Source: Staphylococcus simulans (GTDB lineage: Bacteria; Bacillota; Bacilli; Staphylococcales; Staphylococcaceae). From it: a stretch of 64,000 bases of DNA. The position numbers were made by a program, and so were the translations under genes. The notes beneath the pieces are model-generated. The model was not told the DNA's origin. It made no database searches and saw only the letters and a list, made by a program, of their open reading frames with translations. The stretch lies in assembly GCF_002902285.1 (NCBI RefSeq), contig NZ_PPRU01000011.1, forward strand, positions 62,001 to 126,000, given 5' to 3'. Shown here one piece after another: positions 1 through 9,327 of the stretch (positions are counted from its first letter, which is position 1; each line of letters starts with the position of its first letter).

Positions 1-551
1 CTAATCCGGAATTATTATTACCGTTATTAGACCAAGATTTCAAATTACCAGTTGTTGTAGCTACAACGGGTGAAAAAGAAAAAATTCAAGAAAAACTACA
101 AGCATTAAGTAAAGACATGCCAGTCTTCTTTAGTGCAAATATGAGTTATGGTATCCATGTCATGACAAAATTATTAGAAGTTGCCGTACCACTTTTACAA
201 GGTTACGATATCGAATTAATCGAAGCACACCATAATAAAAAAGTAGATGCACCAAGTGGTACATTGATTAAATTGTTAGATGTTATCAAAGATATTAAAG
301 AAGTAAACCCTGTCTATGATCGCTCACAAACAACTGAACGTAGAAAACCTGAAGATATCGGAATTAGTGCTGTTCGTGGCGGTACAATTGTTGGTGAACA
401 TGAAGTATTGTTTGCTGGTGTCGATGAAACGATTGAATTAACACATCGTGCACAATCAAAAGATATCTTTGCGAACGGTGCAATTACAGCCGCTGAGCGA
501 TTGGTTTCTAAACCAAATGGGTATTATACATTTGATAATTTAAATAATTAA
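1..551 (+). CDS. dapB: 4-hydroxy-tetrahydrodipicolinate reductase, 3' part (5' end outside window)
   Basis: The reading frame is open from base 3, well before the first in-frame ATG at 117, so the gene begins outside the window. DapB reduces 4-hydroxy-tetrahydrodipicolinate with NAD(P)H in the lysine/diaminopimelate pathway in the cytoplasm. The family signature E-A-H-H-x3-K-x-D-A-P-S-G-T is present (about bases 220-265), with the catalytic His and Lys, and the upstream stretch VVVATTG and the FFSANMSYG segment also fit DapB. It lies 24 nt before dapH in the same operon. Identity is secure; only the N-terminal nucleotide-binding part is missing because of the window edge. Confidence 0.95.
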   Translation, partial: NPELLLPLLDQDFKLPVVVATTGEKEKIQEKLQALSKDMPVFFSANMSYGIHVMTKLLEVAVPLLQGYDIELIEAHHNKKVDAPSGTLIKLLDVIKDIKEVNPVYDRSQTTERRKPEDIGISAVRGGTIVGEHEVLFAGVDETIELTHRAQSKDIFANGAITAAERLVSKPNGYYTFDNLNN

Positions 552-575
552 TTAAACAAAGGAGAGGTTTTTACC

Positions 576-1295
576 ATGGCAAAAGATTTAACAGCTGAGG
601 AGATTATTCAATATATTAGTGATGCGAAAAAATCAACACCACTAAAAGTTTATATTAACGGAGCGTTCAAAAACGTAGAATTCCCTGAATCATTTAAAGT
701 ATTCGGCGGAGAAGATTCTAAAGTGATTTTCTGTGAAGCAGATGACTGGGATAAATTCTATGACGAATATCAAAACTACATTGAAGATGTAGAAATTGAA
801 ATGGATCGTCGCAACTCTGCGATTCCACTAAAAGATTTACGTCATACAAACGCGCGTATTGAACCAGGTTCATTCATTCGTGAACAAGCGATTATCGAAG
901 ATGGTGCAGTTGTGATGATGGGCGCAACAATCAACATCGGTGCGGTAGTCGGCGAAGGTACAATGATCGACATGGGTGCGACATTAGGTGGTCGTGCAAC
1001 AACAGGTAAAAATGTACATGTCGGTGCAGGTGCTGTATTAGCAGGTGTTATCGAACCACCAAGTGCATCCCCTGTTGTAATTGAAGATGATGTATTAATC
1101 GGTGCCAATGCAGTTATCTTAGAAGGCGTTCGTGTCGGTAAAGGCGCAATTGTTGCTGCAGGTGCAATTGTGACACAAGACGTTCCACCCGGTACTGTAG
1201 TTGCAGGTACACCAGCGAAAGTAATCAAACAAACTTCTGAAGTTGAAGATTCTAAACGCGAAATCGTATCTGCTTTACGTAAATTAAATGACTAA
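576..1295 (+). CDS. dapH: tetrahydrodipicolinate N-acetyltransferase
   Basis: Acetylates tetrahydrodipicolinate with acetyl-CoA, the committing step of the acetylase branch of DAP/lysine synthesis used by Bacillus and Staphylococcus. The 239-aa protein has an N-terminal alpha/beta domain (about 1-85) and then a run of hexapeptide repeats of the [LIV]-G-x4 type (about 88-205), which fold as a left-handed beta helix; the turn ending in AGTPAKVIK closes it. The length is typical. ATG at 576 follows an AGGAGAGG site at proper spacing. Often called dapD in staphylococcal annotations. A hairpin terminator follows before the next gene, so downstream lysine genes may be attenuated or depend on read-through. 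Confidence 0.95.
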   Translation: MAKDLTAEEIIQYISDAKKSTPLKVYINGAFKNVEFPESFKVFGGEDSKVIFCEADDWDKFYDEYQNYIEDVEIEMDRRNSAIPLKDLRHTNARIEPGSFIREQAIIEDGAVVMMGATINIGAVVGEGTMIDMGATLGGRATTGKNVHVGAGAVLAGVIEPPSASPVVIEDDVLIGANAVILEGVRVGKGAIVAAGAIVTQDVPPGTVVAGTPAKVIKQTSEVEDSKREIVSALRKLND

Positions 1296-1332
1296 TCAAA
1301 AACCAGACGTTAACAACTATTAAATAAATCAA

Positions 1333-1378
1333 AAAAGGCGTATCGTGTGCGTTTTGCAGAGCCTCACATACGCCTTTT
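1333..1378 (+). terminator. hairpin between dapH and the M20 deacetylase gene
   Basis: Arms 1333-1343 (AAAAGGCGTAT) and 1368-1378 (ATACGCCTTTT) pair perfectly, and GTG/CAC can extend the stem past one bulge. The T-run is short, so it may be only partial and set the level of distal operon expression. It sits inside what is otherwise one lysine operon. Confidence 0.7.
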
Positions 1379-1414
1379 ATACATATTATTAAGTAAGACA
1401 AAAGGAAGGATATT

Positions 1415-2578
1415 ATGACACAAACTGAATTAGAATTTGTAACACAACATCGTCGCCATTTACATCAAAACCCAGAACTAAGTTTGGAAGAATACGAAAC
1501 AACGAATCATATCATTGCTTTTTTAGAATCTATCGGCGTACCTTATGAACGTCCTTTAGAAACAGGTGTCGTTGCACACTTAAAAGGTAACGGTAATCAT
1601 ACAATTGCGTTTAGAGCTGATATTGATGCTTTACCGATTGATGAAGAAAATGACATCGACTTTAAAAGTTCAAAAGCAAATGTGATGCATGCGTGTGGAC
1701 ATGATGGCCATACAACTGCCCTACTCTTATTTGTCAGACGATGCAAAGCTTTATTTGACAAAGGCGAATTACCGCAAAATGTAGTGTTTATTTTCCAACC
1801 TGCTGAAGAAACAGGCGCAGGTGCTAACCGTTTGATCAAAGCTGGTGCATTTGATCATCATCCAATCGAAGCGGTTTTTGGTATCCATGTTATGCCGTTT
1901 AATGATGAAGGCACTGTAACAATTATGAATGAAGAAATTACTGCGAGCGCTACAGAATATCGCTTCTTCTTAAAAGGACAATCTAGCCACGTTGCGAATA
2001 AAGAACAAGGACGCTCATGTGGTGAAGGTTTAATCCATGTATTAAACCAAGTGAGTCAAATTCAACAATATCATTTGAATGGTTTACAAAGAAATATAGT
2101 TCATATTGGTCGTTTTAATGCTGGTGAAGCGATTAACACAGTCCCTAGTCAAGGTTACTTAGAAGGTACAATTCGTACGTATGACACAAATGATCTACAA
2201 GCAGTAAAAGATCAAATGTCTAAAATTGCGCAAAGTGTACAGTTATTATTTGGTGTTAATTGCGAAGTGAAGTTTGAAGAAGGTTACCCACCTACTTTTA
2301 ATGACCCTACTTTACATGATGGTGTCGTTAAAGCTTTAAAAGATGCGGACTTTAATGTAGTAGAATTAGAAAAACCTTATTTATTCGGTGAAGATTTCAG
2401 TTTCTATAGCCAAATTGCGCCAAGTTACTTTGCTTTTGTCGGTATTCGTAATGAAGCAAATGACTGGGTACATGGTTTGCATACACCGAAACTTAACTTC
2501 GACGAAGCACAATTAATCCGTATTGCGGATTATTATGAAAATCTATTATTCCAATATGGCAAGGAGGTTTCTTCATGA
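1415..2578 (+). CDS. dapL: M20 family N-acetyldiaminopimelate deacetylase / amidohydrolase (HipO-like)
   Basis: Metal-dependent M20 peptidase-family amidohydrolase, often labelled hippurate hydrolase. The zinc-ligand motif [10 protein letters not shown] is at residues 91-100, the acidic pair follows QPA at 131-132 and a further ligand sits in GIHVMP (H158); a dimerisation domain follows (about 180-290). Placed between dapH and lysA, it most probably removes the acetyl group from N-acetyl-LL-diaminopimelate. Substrate is inferred from context, since this family also hydrolyses other N-acyl amino acids. ATG at 1415 has an AAAGGAAGG site. Its last bases overlap the next start codon (ATGA), so translation is probably coupled to the racemase. 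The gene symbol rests on position and family, not on activity. Confidence 0.8.
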   Translation: MTQTELEFVTQHRRHLHQNPELSLEEYETTNHIIAFLESIGVPYERPLETGVVAHLKGNGNHTIAFRADIDALPIDEENDIDFKSSKANVMHACGHDGHTTALLLFVRRCKALFDKGELPQNVVFIFQPAEETGAGANRLIKAGAFDHHPIEAVFGIHVMPFNDEGTVTIMNEEITASATEYRFFLKGQSSHVANKEQGRSCGEGLIHVLNQVSQIQQYHLNGLQRNIVHIGRFNAGEAINTVPSQGYLEGTIRTYDTNDLQAVKDQMSKIAQSVQLLFGVNCEVKFEEGYPPTFNDPTLHDGVVKALKDADFNVVELEKPYLFGEDFSFYSQIAPSYFAFVGIRNEANDWVHGLHTPKLNFDEAQLIRIADYYENLLFQYGKEVSS

Positions 2579-3651
2579 CAGCGATTTGGTCGGTAAACCG
2601 TCAACAATTTATAGATAATGCGAAAAAAGTACGTCATAACCAAAATTTAATGGCCGTTGTGAAGAACAATGCTTATAACTATGGGTTAGAATTTTCTGTA
2701 GAAGCCTTTTTAGAAGCTGGCATTGATACATTCAGCACAACTTCACTTGCTGAAGCTATTCGTGTCAGAAAAATTGCACCAAATGCGACGATTTTTTTAA
2801 TGAACGCTGTTTATGATTTTGATGCGGTAAGAGATAATCATATTCACATGACCCTGCCCTCTTTAACTTATTACTATCAATATAAAGAAGAGTTACAAGG
2901 TATCCATGTTCACTTAGAATTTGAGAACTTACTTCATCGTTCTGGGCTTAAAACCATACAAGAAATTAAAGAAGTACTTGAAGATCATGCGAATAACCAA
3001 AATGAAGATAAGATGATTATCAGTGGTTTATGGACACATTTTGGTTACGCAGATGAATTTGATGTTCCTGAATATGGTATTGAAAAACAAGCGTGGGTTG
3101 ACGTTGTCGATGCATTACTTTCTGAGGGATATCATTTTGATTTAATTCATGCACAAAACAGTGCTTCATTTTATCGAGAAGAACAACAACTTTTACCGCA
3201 TCACACGCATGCACGTGTCGGTATTGCTTTATATGGCTCAAGACCTTACAGCAGCTTATCAGAAGACGTTATCAGTCAATCACTTACTGTTAAAGGTAAT
3301 GTGATTCAAGTCAGAGATGTAAATAAAGGTGACTATTGCGGCTATAGCTTTGCGTATGAAGTCGAACAAGATCATACAAAACTTGCGGTTGTTGATATGG
3401 GTTACGGTGACGGTATTTTAAGAACCAGAGCTAAACACGAAGCCATTATTAATGGTAAACGTTACCCTATCAAAGCTTTGATGATGAGTCATATGTTCGT
3501 TGCGGTTGATGAAACCGTTACTGCACAAGATGAAGTGATACTATATAATGAAGATATGCGTATTGATGAATATACGTTTAAAGGTGTCGGCGCGAACTCT
3601 GAACAATTAAGTGCGCTAAACCATGATTCTTTGATAAAGGAGATTCGATAA
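2575..3651 (+). CDS. alr2: alanine racemase family protein, lysine-operon paralogue
   Basis: PLP-dependent fold-III racemase. The PLP lysine is K30 in [12 protein letters not shown] and the catalytic tyrosine is Y277 in [24 protein letters not shown] is also typical of Alr. At 358 aa it is slightly short for Alr (about 370-390). It overlaps the preceding deacetylase by 4 nt and ends one base before lysA, so it is firmly inside the lysine operon. Staphylococci have another alr elsewhere as main D-alanine source; this copy may be auxiliary or act on another amino acid, which the sequence cannot decide. The K-N-N-A-Y-N-Y-G stretch departs from the common K-A-N-A-Y-G-H-G. Confidence 0.88.
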   Translation: MTAIWSVNRQQFIDNAKKVRHNQNLMAVVKNNAYNYGLEFSVEAFLEAGIDTFSTTSLAEAIRVRKIAPNATIFLMNAVYDFDAVRDNHIHMTLPSLTYYYQYKEELQGIHVHLEFENLLHRSGLKTIQEIKEVLEDHANNQNEDKMIISGLWTHFGYADEFDVPEYGIEKQAWVDVVDALLSEGYHFDLIHAQNSASFYREEQQLLPHHTHARVGIALYGSRPYSSLSEDVISQSLTVKGNVIQVRDVNKGDYCGYSFAYEVEQDHTKLAVVDMGYGDGILRTRAKHEAIINGKRYPIKALMMSHMFVAVDETVTAQDEVILYNEDMRIDEYTFKGVGANSEQLSALNHDSLIKEIR

Positions 3652-3652
3652 A

Positions 3653-4921
3653 ATGGTTGTAGAATATAAAAATGGTAAATTAACAATGGGTGGCACAAGT
3701 TTAGAAATGATTGCTCAAAGCTTCGGTACCCCACTGATTGTTTATGATGAGGACCAAATCCGTAATCAAATGCGCAGATATAAAGAAGCATTTGAAGCTA
3801 GCGGCCTTGATTATAATATTTCATATGCTTCAAAAGCATTTACTTGCCTGCAAATGGTTAAGCTTGTACAAGAAGAAGGATTAAGCTTAGATGTTGTATC
3901 TGAAGGTGAACTTTATACTGCTTTAGAAGCCGGTTACGACCCAGCAAACATCCACTTTCATGGTAATAACAAAACAAAACACGAAATTCGTTATGCATTA
4001 GAAAGTAAAATCGGTTATTTCGTGATTGATTCTTTAGATGAAATCGAATTAATTAATAGATATGCATCAGAAACAGCTGATGTTGTACTACGTGTAAATC
4101 CTGGTGTAGAAGCACATACCCATGAATTTATTCAAACGGGCCAAGAAGATAGTAAATTTGGTTTATCTATTCGCTATGGTTTAGCAGATCAAGCGATTGA
4201 AAAAATTCAAAATAGCGATAAATTAAACTTAAAAGGTATCCATTTCCATATTGGTTCTCAAATTGAAGGCACAGAAGCAATGATTGAAACAGCTAAAATT
4301 GTGATTAAATGGTTAAAAGATTTGAATTTAGAAGTGGATTTACTAAATATTGGTGGTGGCTTCGGAATCCGTTATGTTGAAGGTGATGTCAGCTTCCCTA
4401 TCGAGTCAGGTATCAAAGAAATTACAGATGCTTTAAAAGATATTGCGAAAGAAGCAGATTATCCACTACCAACAATTGGTATTGAACCAGGACGTTCTAT
4501 TGTGGGAAAAGCTGGTGTAACGCTTTATGAAGTCGGTACAATTAAAGAAATTCCTGGTATTAACAAATATGTATCTATTGACGGTGGTATGAGTGATCAC
4601 ATCCGTACAGCATTATATGGTGCAAAGTATGATGCCTTATTAGTTAATCGTGATGAAGAAGCGGACGATACAGTCACTATCTCTGGTAAATTATGTGAGT
4701 CTGGCGATATTATTGCGCGAGATGTGAAATTACCTTCATCTGTTCATCGTGGCGATTACCTTGCGATATTATCAACAGGTGCATATCACTACTCTATGTC
4801 ATCTAACTATAACCAAATGCAGAAACCTGCAGTGTTATTTGTGAAAGATGGTAAAGCAAGAGAAGTTATTAAACGTCAATCACTACGTCAATTAATTATT
4901 AATGATACAAAAGTAAAATAA
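3653..4921 (+). CDS. lysA: diaminopimelate decarboxylase
   Basis: Last step of lysine synthesis: decarboxylates meso-diaminopimelate to L-lysine with PLP. The 422-aa protein has an alanine-racemase-like barrel with K61 in SYASKAF, the loop HFHIGSQI, the glycine-rich GGGFGIRY that holds the phosphate, EPGRSIVG, then the C-terminal beta domain with the active-site CESGD and the GAYHYSMSSNYN stretch. It begins one base after the racemase stop, with an AAAGGAG site inside the upstream gene, so the two are translated together. A strong rho-independent terminator follows 14 nt later, closing the operon. Confidence 0.96.
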   Translation: MVVEYKNGKLTMGGTSLEMIAQSFGTPLIVYDEDQIRNQMRRYKEAFEASGLDYNISYASKAFTCLQMVKLVQEEGLSLDVVSEGELYTALEAGYDPANIHFHGNNKTKHEIRYALESKIGYFVIDSLDEIELINRYASETADVVLRVNPGVEAHTHEFIQTGQEDSKFGLSIRYGLADQAIEKIQNSDKLNLKGIHFHIGSQIEGTEAMIETAKIVIKWLKDLNLEVDLLNIGGGFGIRYVEGDVSFPIESGIKEITDALKDIAKEADYPLPTIGIEPGRSIVGKAGVTLYEVGTIKEIPGINKYVSIDGGMSDHIRTALYGAKYDALLVNRDEEADDTVTISGKLCESGDIIARDVKLPSSVHRGDYLAILSTGAYHYSMSSNYNQMQKPAVLFVKDGKAREVIKRQSLRQLIINDTKVK

Positions 4922-4934
4922 ATCATAAATGTAA

Positions 4935-4967
4935 AAAACGAACTGAGATAAGATCAGTTCGTTTTTT
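4935..4967 (+). terminator. terminator of the lysine operon
   Basis: Perfect 12-bp stem (4935-4946 with 4954-4965), 7-nt loop, followed by a T-run. It lies directly after lysA. Confidence 0.9.
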
Positions 4968-5094
4968 TGTATTATACGAGATTTAATAAATTAACAGAAG
5001 AAAAATCACTCTTTTCCAAGAAACAACAATATATCATTATCTAAATTTTCCTTCCGTTTTATATTGGGGATAAAGCCAAAAAAGGAAAAAGACA

Positions 5095-5128
5095 AAGAAA
5101 AAAACACTTTACAAAGTGTAAAGTGTTT
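5095..5128 (-). terminator. cspA terminator
   Basis: Arms 5102-5111 and 5119-5128 form a perfect 10-bp stem. On the minus strand it is followed by a T-rich tail (the A-run at 5095-5104). It lies 26 nt downstream of cspA. Confidence 0.85.
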
Positions 5129-5154
5129 AATAATCAATAAAAGCCATCTATTAA

Positions 5155-5355
5155 TTATAGTTTAACAACGTTTGCAGCTTGAGGACCGCGGTCGCCTTCA
5201 ACTACTTCAAATTCTACTGATTGACCTTCTTCTAATGATTTGTAACCTTCTTGGTTAATTGCTGAGAAGTGTACGAATACATCGTTTTCTCCTTCAACTT
5301 CGATAAAACCGAATCCTTTTTCAGCGTTGAACCATTTAACTGTACCTTGTTTCAT
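5155..5355 (-). CDS. cspA: major cold-shock protein
   Basis: A 66-aa single cold-shock domain that binds single-stranded RNA/DNA and acts as an RNA chaperone. Both RNA-binding motifs are present, KGFGFIEV (RNP1) and VFVHFSAI (RNP2). The start at 5355 is chosen because GGAGGT lies about 11 nt upstream; a longer frame beginning with TTG would overlap that ribosome site. The residues are nearly the same as S. aureus CspA (also called MsaB). It has a long leader carrying hairpins and a good promoter at 5659-5687 (separate entries). S. aureus cspA mRNA is known to be processed by RNase III in its leader, so post-transcriptional control is plausible here. Confidence 0.96.
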   Translation of the reverse strand: MKQGTVKWFNAEKGFGFIEVEGENDVFVHFSAINQEGYKSLEEGQSVEFEVVEGDRGPQAANVVKL

Positions 5356-5706
5356 AATTTGTGAAACCTCCAAGACTAAAATTCAATATGCTTATTCGCA
5401 TATTACAAAAAATACTTACGATAATTAGAGTATTGTAAAACCACAAAAGTAAATCTAGATATCTATATCATTCTAATCACTTTTCAACAGTCTTATGTAT
5501 ATGCTGCAGGTGGATTAATAACTGTTCATGACTCAATATAAATCTTACGATACCACCCTTAGTTGCAGATTACGCAAAAGCAATGTTATCGGTATGTTCT
5601 ATATGTGTTTGAGCTAAATATTCTTTGCAATATGGAATAAAACTATTGCTTAAAACCCATTATAGTGCATTCCCCATATCATTGCAATACAAATAGTAAA
5701 AAATAA
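5356..5706 (-). promoter_or_regulatory. cspA promoter and long structured 5' leader
   Basis: This 351-nt gap holds no ORF I can support. Reading the minus strand, TTGCAA (5682-5687), a 17-nt spacer and TATAAT (plus-strand ATTATA at 5659-5664) make a near-consensus sigma-A promoter, giving a leader of about 295 nt if transcription starts near 5652. Just before the ribosome site are two hairpins: a perfect 7-bp dyad (5385-5391 with 5398-5404) and a 6-bp dyad (5411-5416 with 5429-5434). Long structured leaders are typical of cold-shock mRNAs. The start point is inferred, and a closer promoter cannot be excluded. Confidence 0.65.
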
Positions 5707-6015
5707 TTAGTCAATAATTGGGAGGTCGTAATATACTTCGTTATTATATAATACGATAAAGCTATAAAATATTTGCATATCTTCATCGCAATCTTCACAA
5801 AACCCCATATCACAATTATTGTAGAATGCATAAATGTTGTACTTACCTTTTATGAAATTATCAAACTTCATTTTAGACAAACAAATCAGTTCTCTGTATT
5901 TTTTAAGCATATCCTCATATTGTTCAAATTGAAATTGTTCATAGATATTATCGCGCCAATCATCGAACAACCACCATCCCTCATAGTCAGCTCTGATTAT
6001 ATTGACTGTCCACAC
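5707..6015 (-). CDS. DUF1033 family protein
   Basis: A 102-aa acidic, aromatic-rich soluble protein. The N-terminal pattern V-x-I-I-R-A-D-Y-E-G-W-W-L-F-D-D-W matches the DUF1033 family of Firmicutes, whose function is not known to me. Two cysteine pairs occur in the C-terminal half (NNCDMGFCEDCDED). The start is GTG at 6015, supported by AAAGGGGAT about 6 nt upstream; the codon after it is TGG. It lies upstream of cspA on the same strand with no convincing terminator between them, so some read-through into the cspA leader is possible. It is divergent from acyP. Confidence 0.75.
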   Translation of the reverse strand: MWTVNIIRADYEGWWLFDDWRDNIYEQFQFEQYEDMLKKYRELICLSKMKFDNFIKGKYNIYAFYNNCDMGFCEDCDEDMQIFYSFIVLYNNEVYYDLPIID

Positions 6016-6148
6016 TTTAAAATCCCCTTTTTAGAAAATCATTTCTCTTTATATTCTTAACTATTGAAGAGATAATTTCAAGAAATGTGTTTGTATTTAT
6101 AGATATTGGGTTGTGTAGTAAATATTAGTTTTTTGCCCTGAAAATTCG

Positions 6149-6154
6149 TATAAT
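6149..6154 (+). promoter_or_regulatory. -10 element of the acyP-xpaC-telA unit
   Basis: A perfect TATAAT lies about 20 nt before the acyP ATG, ahead of a GAGGTGAT ribosome site. The -35 region (TAGTTT at 17-nt spacing) is poor, so this is a modest call. Confidence 0.45.
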
Positions 6155-6173
6155 AAAACAAAGAGGTGATCTT

Positions 6174-6443
6174 ATGCAACGTAGAAAAATTCAAGTATTT
6201 GGACAAGTACAAGGTGTCGGATTCCGTTATTTTACTGAACGCCTTGCACAAAAATATCATATTACAGGAACAGTACAAAATGTTGAGCAATATGTAGAAA
6301 TATATGCCCAAGGTGAAGAACAAGAACTCGAACAATTCACACAAGCGATAATCGAGGGTGCTTCCCCTGCTTCCAATGTCACAGACTACAACATTGAACA
6401 TCTAGATACAGATTCATCTTTAGAAAGATTTAGAACTATTTAA
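6174..6443 (+). CDS. acyP: acylphosphatase
   Basis: Small cytoplasmic enzyme that hydrolyses carboxyl-phosphate bonds such as acetyl phosphate. The 89-aa length is typical. The signature [11 protein letters not shown] carries the phosphate-binding loop and catalytic arginine (R18), and the catalytic asparagine lies in [15 protein letters not shown] at 6174 follows GAGGTGAT at good spacing. The following xpaC gene starts 15 nt after the stop, so acyP, xpaC and telA probably form one transcript ending at the hairpin after telA. Confidence 0.93.
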   Translation: MQRRKIQVFGQVQGVGFRYFTERLAQKYHITGTVQNVEQYVEIYAQGEEQELEQFTQAIIEGASPASNVTDYNIEHLDTDSSLERFRTI

Positions 6444-6458
6444 AAAGGAAGATGTAAA

Positions 6459-7097
6459 TTGAGATATTATATTTCTCGAATTTATGGAACACTTGTAGGT
6501 GTTCCAGCTGCTATTGTCGCTTGGCTCACAAGTATTTATGCATTCGATATATTATTTGTATATGATTTAGGAATCGGTATTGTAGCATTCTTTGCTTTTT
6601 ACCTTCCTACTCAATTTTTCACATCCAAAAAATATTTAAATGAAATAGGATTAACACGAAGAGACTTTAGATTTGTGCGTCACCATTTAAATAATGCGCA
6701 AACAAAAGTTAGAAAACTACTAAAATCCTTTATCAACGTGCGATCAATAAAAGATTTCAAGCAAGTTAACGAAATTCATAGATTAGCACGAACAATATAT
6801 TTTACGGTGAGACAGCAACCACAAAAGTTCTTTATTGTTGATAGCTTTTTCTATTCGCACTTAGACAATGCGTTGAACTTGATTGAAAGCTATACAAGAT
6901 TGGCAAAAATGCCAGCAAAATCTAAAGAAGAAAAACAAAAGTTAGAACAAACACGTATTACCTTAGATGAAGTTAAAAGGACTTTAGTTGCTGATTTAAA
7001 GCGATTAAATGAAGAAGACTATACACGTCTTGATGTTGAAATGGAAATGAATAAAATAGAGCAACAACGTCACTTACAAAGAAAGGAGCATGATTAA
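6459..7097 (+). CDS. xpaC: XpaC-like 5-bromo-4-chloroindolyl phosphate hydrolysis family protein
   Basis: A 212-aa protein of the XpaC family, named after a hydrolysis phenotype in Bacillus; the biochemical role is unsettled. It has two N-terminal membrane segments (about 10-30 and 35-52) followed by a basic, mostly helical cytoplasmic domain. The start is TTG at 6459, chosen from the AAAGGAAGAT site and the MRYYISRIYG N-terminus. Its stop shares one base with the start of telA (TAATG), and the pairing of XpaC with TelA is conserved, which suggests that the membrane protein and the soluble TelA work together. Confidence 0.85.
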   Translation: MRYYISRIYGTLVGVPAAIVAWLTSIYAFDILFVYDLGIGIVAFFAFYLPTQFFTSKKYLNEIGLTRRDFRFVRHHLNNAQTKVRKLLKSFINVRSIKDFKQVNEIHRLARTIYFTVRQQPQKFFIVDSFFYSHLDNALNLIESYTRLAKMPAKSKEEKQKLEQTRITLDEVKRTLVADLKRLNEEDYTRLDVEMEMNKIEQQRHLQRKEHD

Positions 7098-8224
7098 TGG
7101 CTAACGAAAATGAAATGCCGACACATCCAGAGTTACAGAGCCAGATTTCAAATAACCAGACACTCATGGAGGCTAATAAAGATTTCACGCCAGAACAACA
7201 AAAGAAAATTCAAGAGTTGGCAAATCAGATTGAACCGATGAATTATGACTCACTGATGAAATTCGGTTCCAATGCACAATCTAGTATGTCGACTTTTGCA
7301 CATAAAATGCTGACTGAAGTAAAGTCTAAAGATACAGGCCCTATCGGAGATACATTAAATCAATTAATGGTAAAACTTAAAGAAGTACAACCCGATGACT
7401 TTAAACAAGAAAAAGATTCTTTCATAAAGAAAATTTTTAAACGCGCTAAAGCTTCTGCGAATGAAATTTTCTCAAGAATGCAATCAGTTGGCTCTCAAGT
7501 AGACCGTATTTCTGTTGAATTAAAAAATCATAAAGATGGATTGAACAGAGATATTCAATTATTAAACGGTCTATATAATCAAAATAAAGACTACTTTGAA
7601 GAACTTAATCTTTATATTGCAGCGGCACAAGAAAAGAAACAAGCAATCTTAGAACAAGAATTACCTGAGAAAAGACAAAAGGCATATGAATCAGGCAATC
7701 AAATGGATATTCAAGAAGTAGCTGATTTAGAACAATTTGCGGATCGTTTAGATAAACGTATCTACGATTTACAGTTATCTAGACAAATATCACTACAAAC
7801 TGCACCACAAATTCGTATGATTCAAAATGTGAACCAAACACTTGCCGAAAAAATTCAAAGCTCCATTTTGACAAGTATTCCATTGTGGAAAAACCAAATG
7901 GCTATTGCGTTAACATTGATGCGTCAACGACAAGCAATGTCAGCACAACGTGCAGTTACTGATACTACCAATGACCTGTTAACTGCGAACTCAGAGTTGT
8001 TAAAACAAAATGCAGTGGATACAGCTGTTGAAAATGAACGTGGAATTGTTGATATTGAAACATTAAAATCAACACACGAGAATATTATTGAAACAGTTGA
8101 ACAAACATTGCAAATTCAAGCTGAAGGTCGTGAAAAACGTCAACAAGCTGAACAAGAATTGCAACATTTAGAAGCGGATATGAAAGAACGCTTATTAACA
8201 ATGAAAGAAAATAAAGTACAATAA
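7097..8224 (+). CDS. telA: TelA / toxic anion resistance family protein
   Basis: A 375-aa, highly charged, almost entirely helical cytoplasmic protein with long coiled-coil stretches (about 150-220 and 300-370). It matches the TelA/KlaA family, named for tellurite resistance but found throughout Firmicutes, where effects on cell-envelope antibiotic and nisin tolerance have been reported. The real function is unclear. The start ATG shares a base with the xpaC stop, and the AAAGGAG site lies in the xpaC 3' end, implying coupled translation. A strong terminator follows. Confidence 0.88.
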   Translation: MANENEMPTHPELQSQISNNQTLMEANKDFTPEQQKKIQELANQIEPMNYDSLMKFGSNAQSSMSTFAHKMLTEVKSKDTGPIGDTLNQLMVKLKEVQPDDFKQEKDSFIKKIFKRAKASANEIFSRMQSVGSQVDRISVELKNHKDGLNRDIQLLNGLYNQNKDYFEELNLYIAAAQEKKQAILEQELPEKRQKAYESGNQMDIQEVADLEQFADRLDKRIYDLQLSRQISLQTAPQIRMIQNVNQTLAEKIQSSILTSIPLWKNQMAIALTLMRQRQAMSAQRAVTDTTNDLLTANSELLKQNAVDTAVENERGIVDIETLKSTHENIIETVEQTLQIQAEGREKRQQAEQELQHLEADMKERLLTMKENKVQ

Positions 8225-8230
8225 CAAACA

Positions 8231-8276
8231 AAAACGATTATCTCCCCTACCGTTTTGGTGAAAGATAATCGTTTTT
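8231..8276 (+). terminator. terminator after telA
   Basis: Perfect 13-bp stem (8231-8243 with 8263-8275) followed by T-rich sequence, 7 nt after the telA stop. Confidence 0.9.
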
Positions 8277-8349
8277 TCTTTTGTATGATTGAACAATATT
8301 AATTTTTGGGTAAGTATAACGAGATAAGTTCAAAGGAGTCTGGTAACTA

Positions 8350-9270
8350 ATGACACAACACTTCAATAAAGGTGTTTTGTTTTATCATCAAGCTGCAGGT
8401 CAAGGCAATCTGTATAAATCTATTGGACAAGTAACAGAAAGCTTAGTTCAAATGTGTGATGATTTAACAATTAAATTAAGTGAAGAAGAAGGAGATATTA
8501 AAAAGTTTTGTGATACTGTAGCTCAAAATGATGACCATTCATATGATATCTTCTTTATCTTAGGCGGCGATGGTACAGTTAATGAGTTAGTAAACGGCGT
8601 CGTAAAAAATGAGTTGAATATTCCTATCGGCATTATTCCAGGCGGAACGTTTAATGATTTTGCTAAAACATTAAATTTGGCTGCTAGACCTGTACAAGCA
8701 GCACAACAATTGCTTGAAGCTAAAGTGAAATCTTTTGATGTATTAGATATTAATGGTCATATTGCGTTAAACTTTGCCGGAATCGGTATGATGGTAGAAA
8801 ATGCAGAAAATGTAGATTCAAACAGTAAGAAAGTTTTTGGTAAGTTAAGTTATATCTTTACTACTTTAAAAGTAATTGCTGATCCTGAAACCTATAAATA
8901 TGAAGTTAAAGCAAATGGTGAAAGTTATTCAGGAGAAACATCCATGATCCTCATCGCAAATGGTAATTTTGTCGGTGGAAGCAGAATTCCTTTAGAAGAC
9001 TTATCCCCTTGCGATGGTAAAATGAATATCTTCCTATTCAAAAATCATAATATGAGTTTAATTAAGGATTTCTTCCACGTGAAAGACAGTATGAATTGGA
9101 ATGATATCACTGAGAATATCACATTAGTATCCACTGATGAAGCAACTTTAGAAACGACTCCAAATACTAAAATGGACATTGATGGAGAAATATTATTTGA
9201 TACGCCTGCAGAAATTAAATTGTTAAAAGACAAAGTAAAACTATTGTATGTAGATATAGAAAACGAATAA
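8350..9270 (+). CDS. YegS/DgkB-type diacylglycerol kinase family lipid kinase
   Basis: A 306-aa protein of the diacylglycerol kinase catalytic family. The nucleotide-binding motif GGDGTVNELVNG (about residues 75-86) and the downstream GIIPGGTFNDFA block are diagnostic; the C-terminal domain (about 140-300) carries the lipid-binding fold, with MDIDGE near the end. Such enzymes phosphorylate diacylglycerol or related lipids at the inner membrane face. Staphylococci have a separate essential DgkB for lipoteichoic-acid turnover, and this looks like the paralogue, so I leave the substrate open. It is a single gene between a terminator and a convergent brnQ. Confidence 0.85.
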   Translation: MTQHFNKGVLFYHQAAGQGNLYKSIGQVTESLVQMCDDLTIKLSEEEGDIKKFCDTVAQNDDHSYDIFFILGGDGTVNELVNGVVKNELNIPIGIIPGGTFNDFAKTLNLAARPVQAAQQLLEAKVKSFDVLDINGHIALNFAGIGMMVENAENVDSNSKKVFGKLSYIFTTLKVIADPETYKYEVKANGESYSGETSMILIANGNFVGGSRIPLEDLSPCDGKMNIFLFKNHNMSLIKDFFHVKDSMNWNDITENITLVSTDEATLETTPNTKMDIDGEILFDTPAEIKLLKDKVKLLYVDIENE

Positions 9271-9278
9271 GAATAGAA

Positions 9279-9313
9279 AACGGGAGTGTACGTATGATTT
9301 GTACACTCCCGTT
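9279..9313. terminator. shared terminator between lipid kinase gene and brnQ
   Basis: Perfect 13-bp stem (9279-9291 with 9301-9313) in the 57-nt gap between convergent genes. The T-run is better for the minus-strand transcript (brnQ). Confidence 0.8.
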
Positions 9314-9327
9314 CTAGATTTATAGAA

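Noticed and set aside
842-1228. 128-codon minus-strand ORF opposite dapH
   Set aside because: Composition is dominated by Ala, Pro, Thr and Ile from the reverse of hexapeptide repeats; a shadow of dapH.
5545-5561. T-box-like sequence AGGGTGGTATCGTA on the minus strand in the cspA leader
   Set aside because: It matches the T-box core in about 11 of 14 positions, but only about 100 nt separate it from the promoter, with no Stem I, specifier loop or competing terminator, and the downstream gene is not amino-acid related.
5773-6060. 95-codon plus-strand ORF opposite the DUF1033 gene
   Set aside because: Hydrophobic shadow of the DUF1033 coding strand; the minus-strand protein has a recognisable family pattern and a ribosome site.
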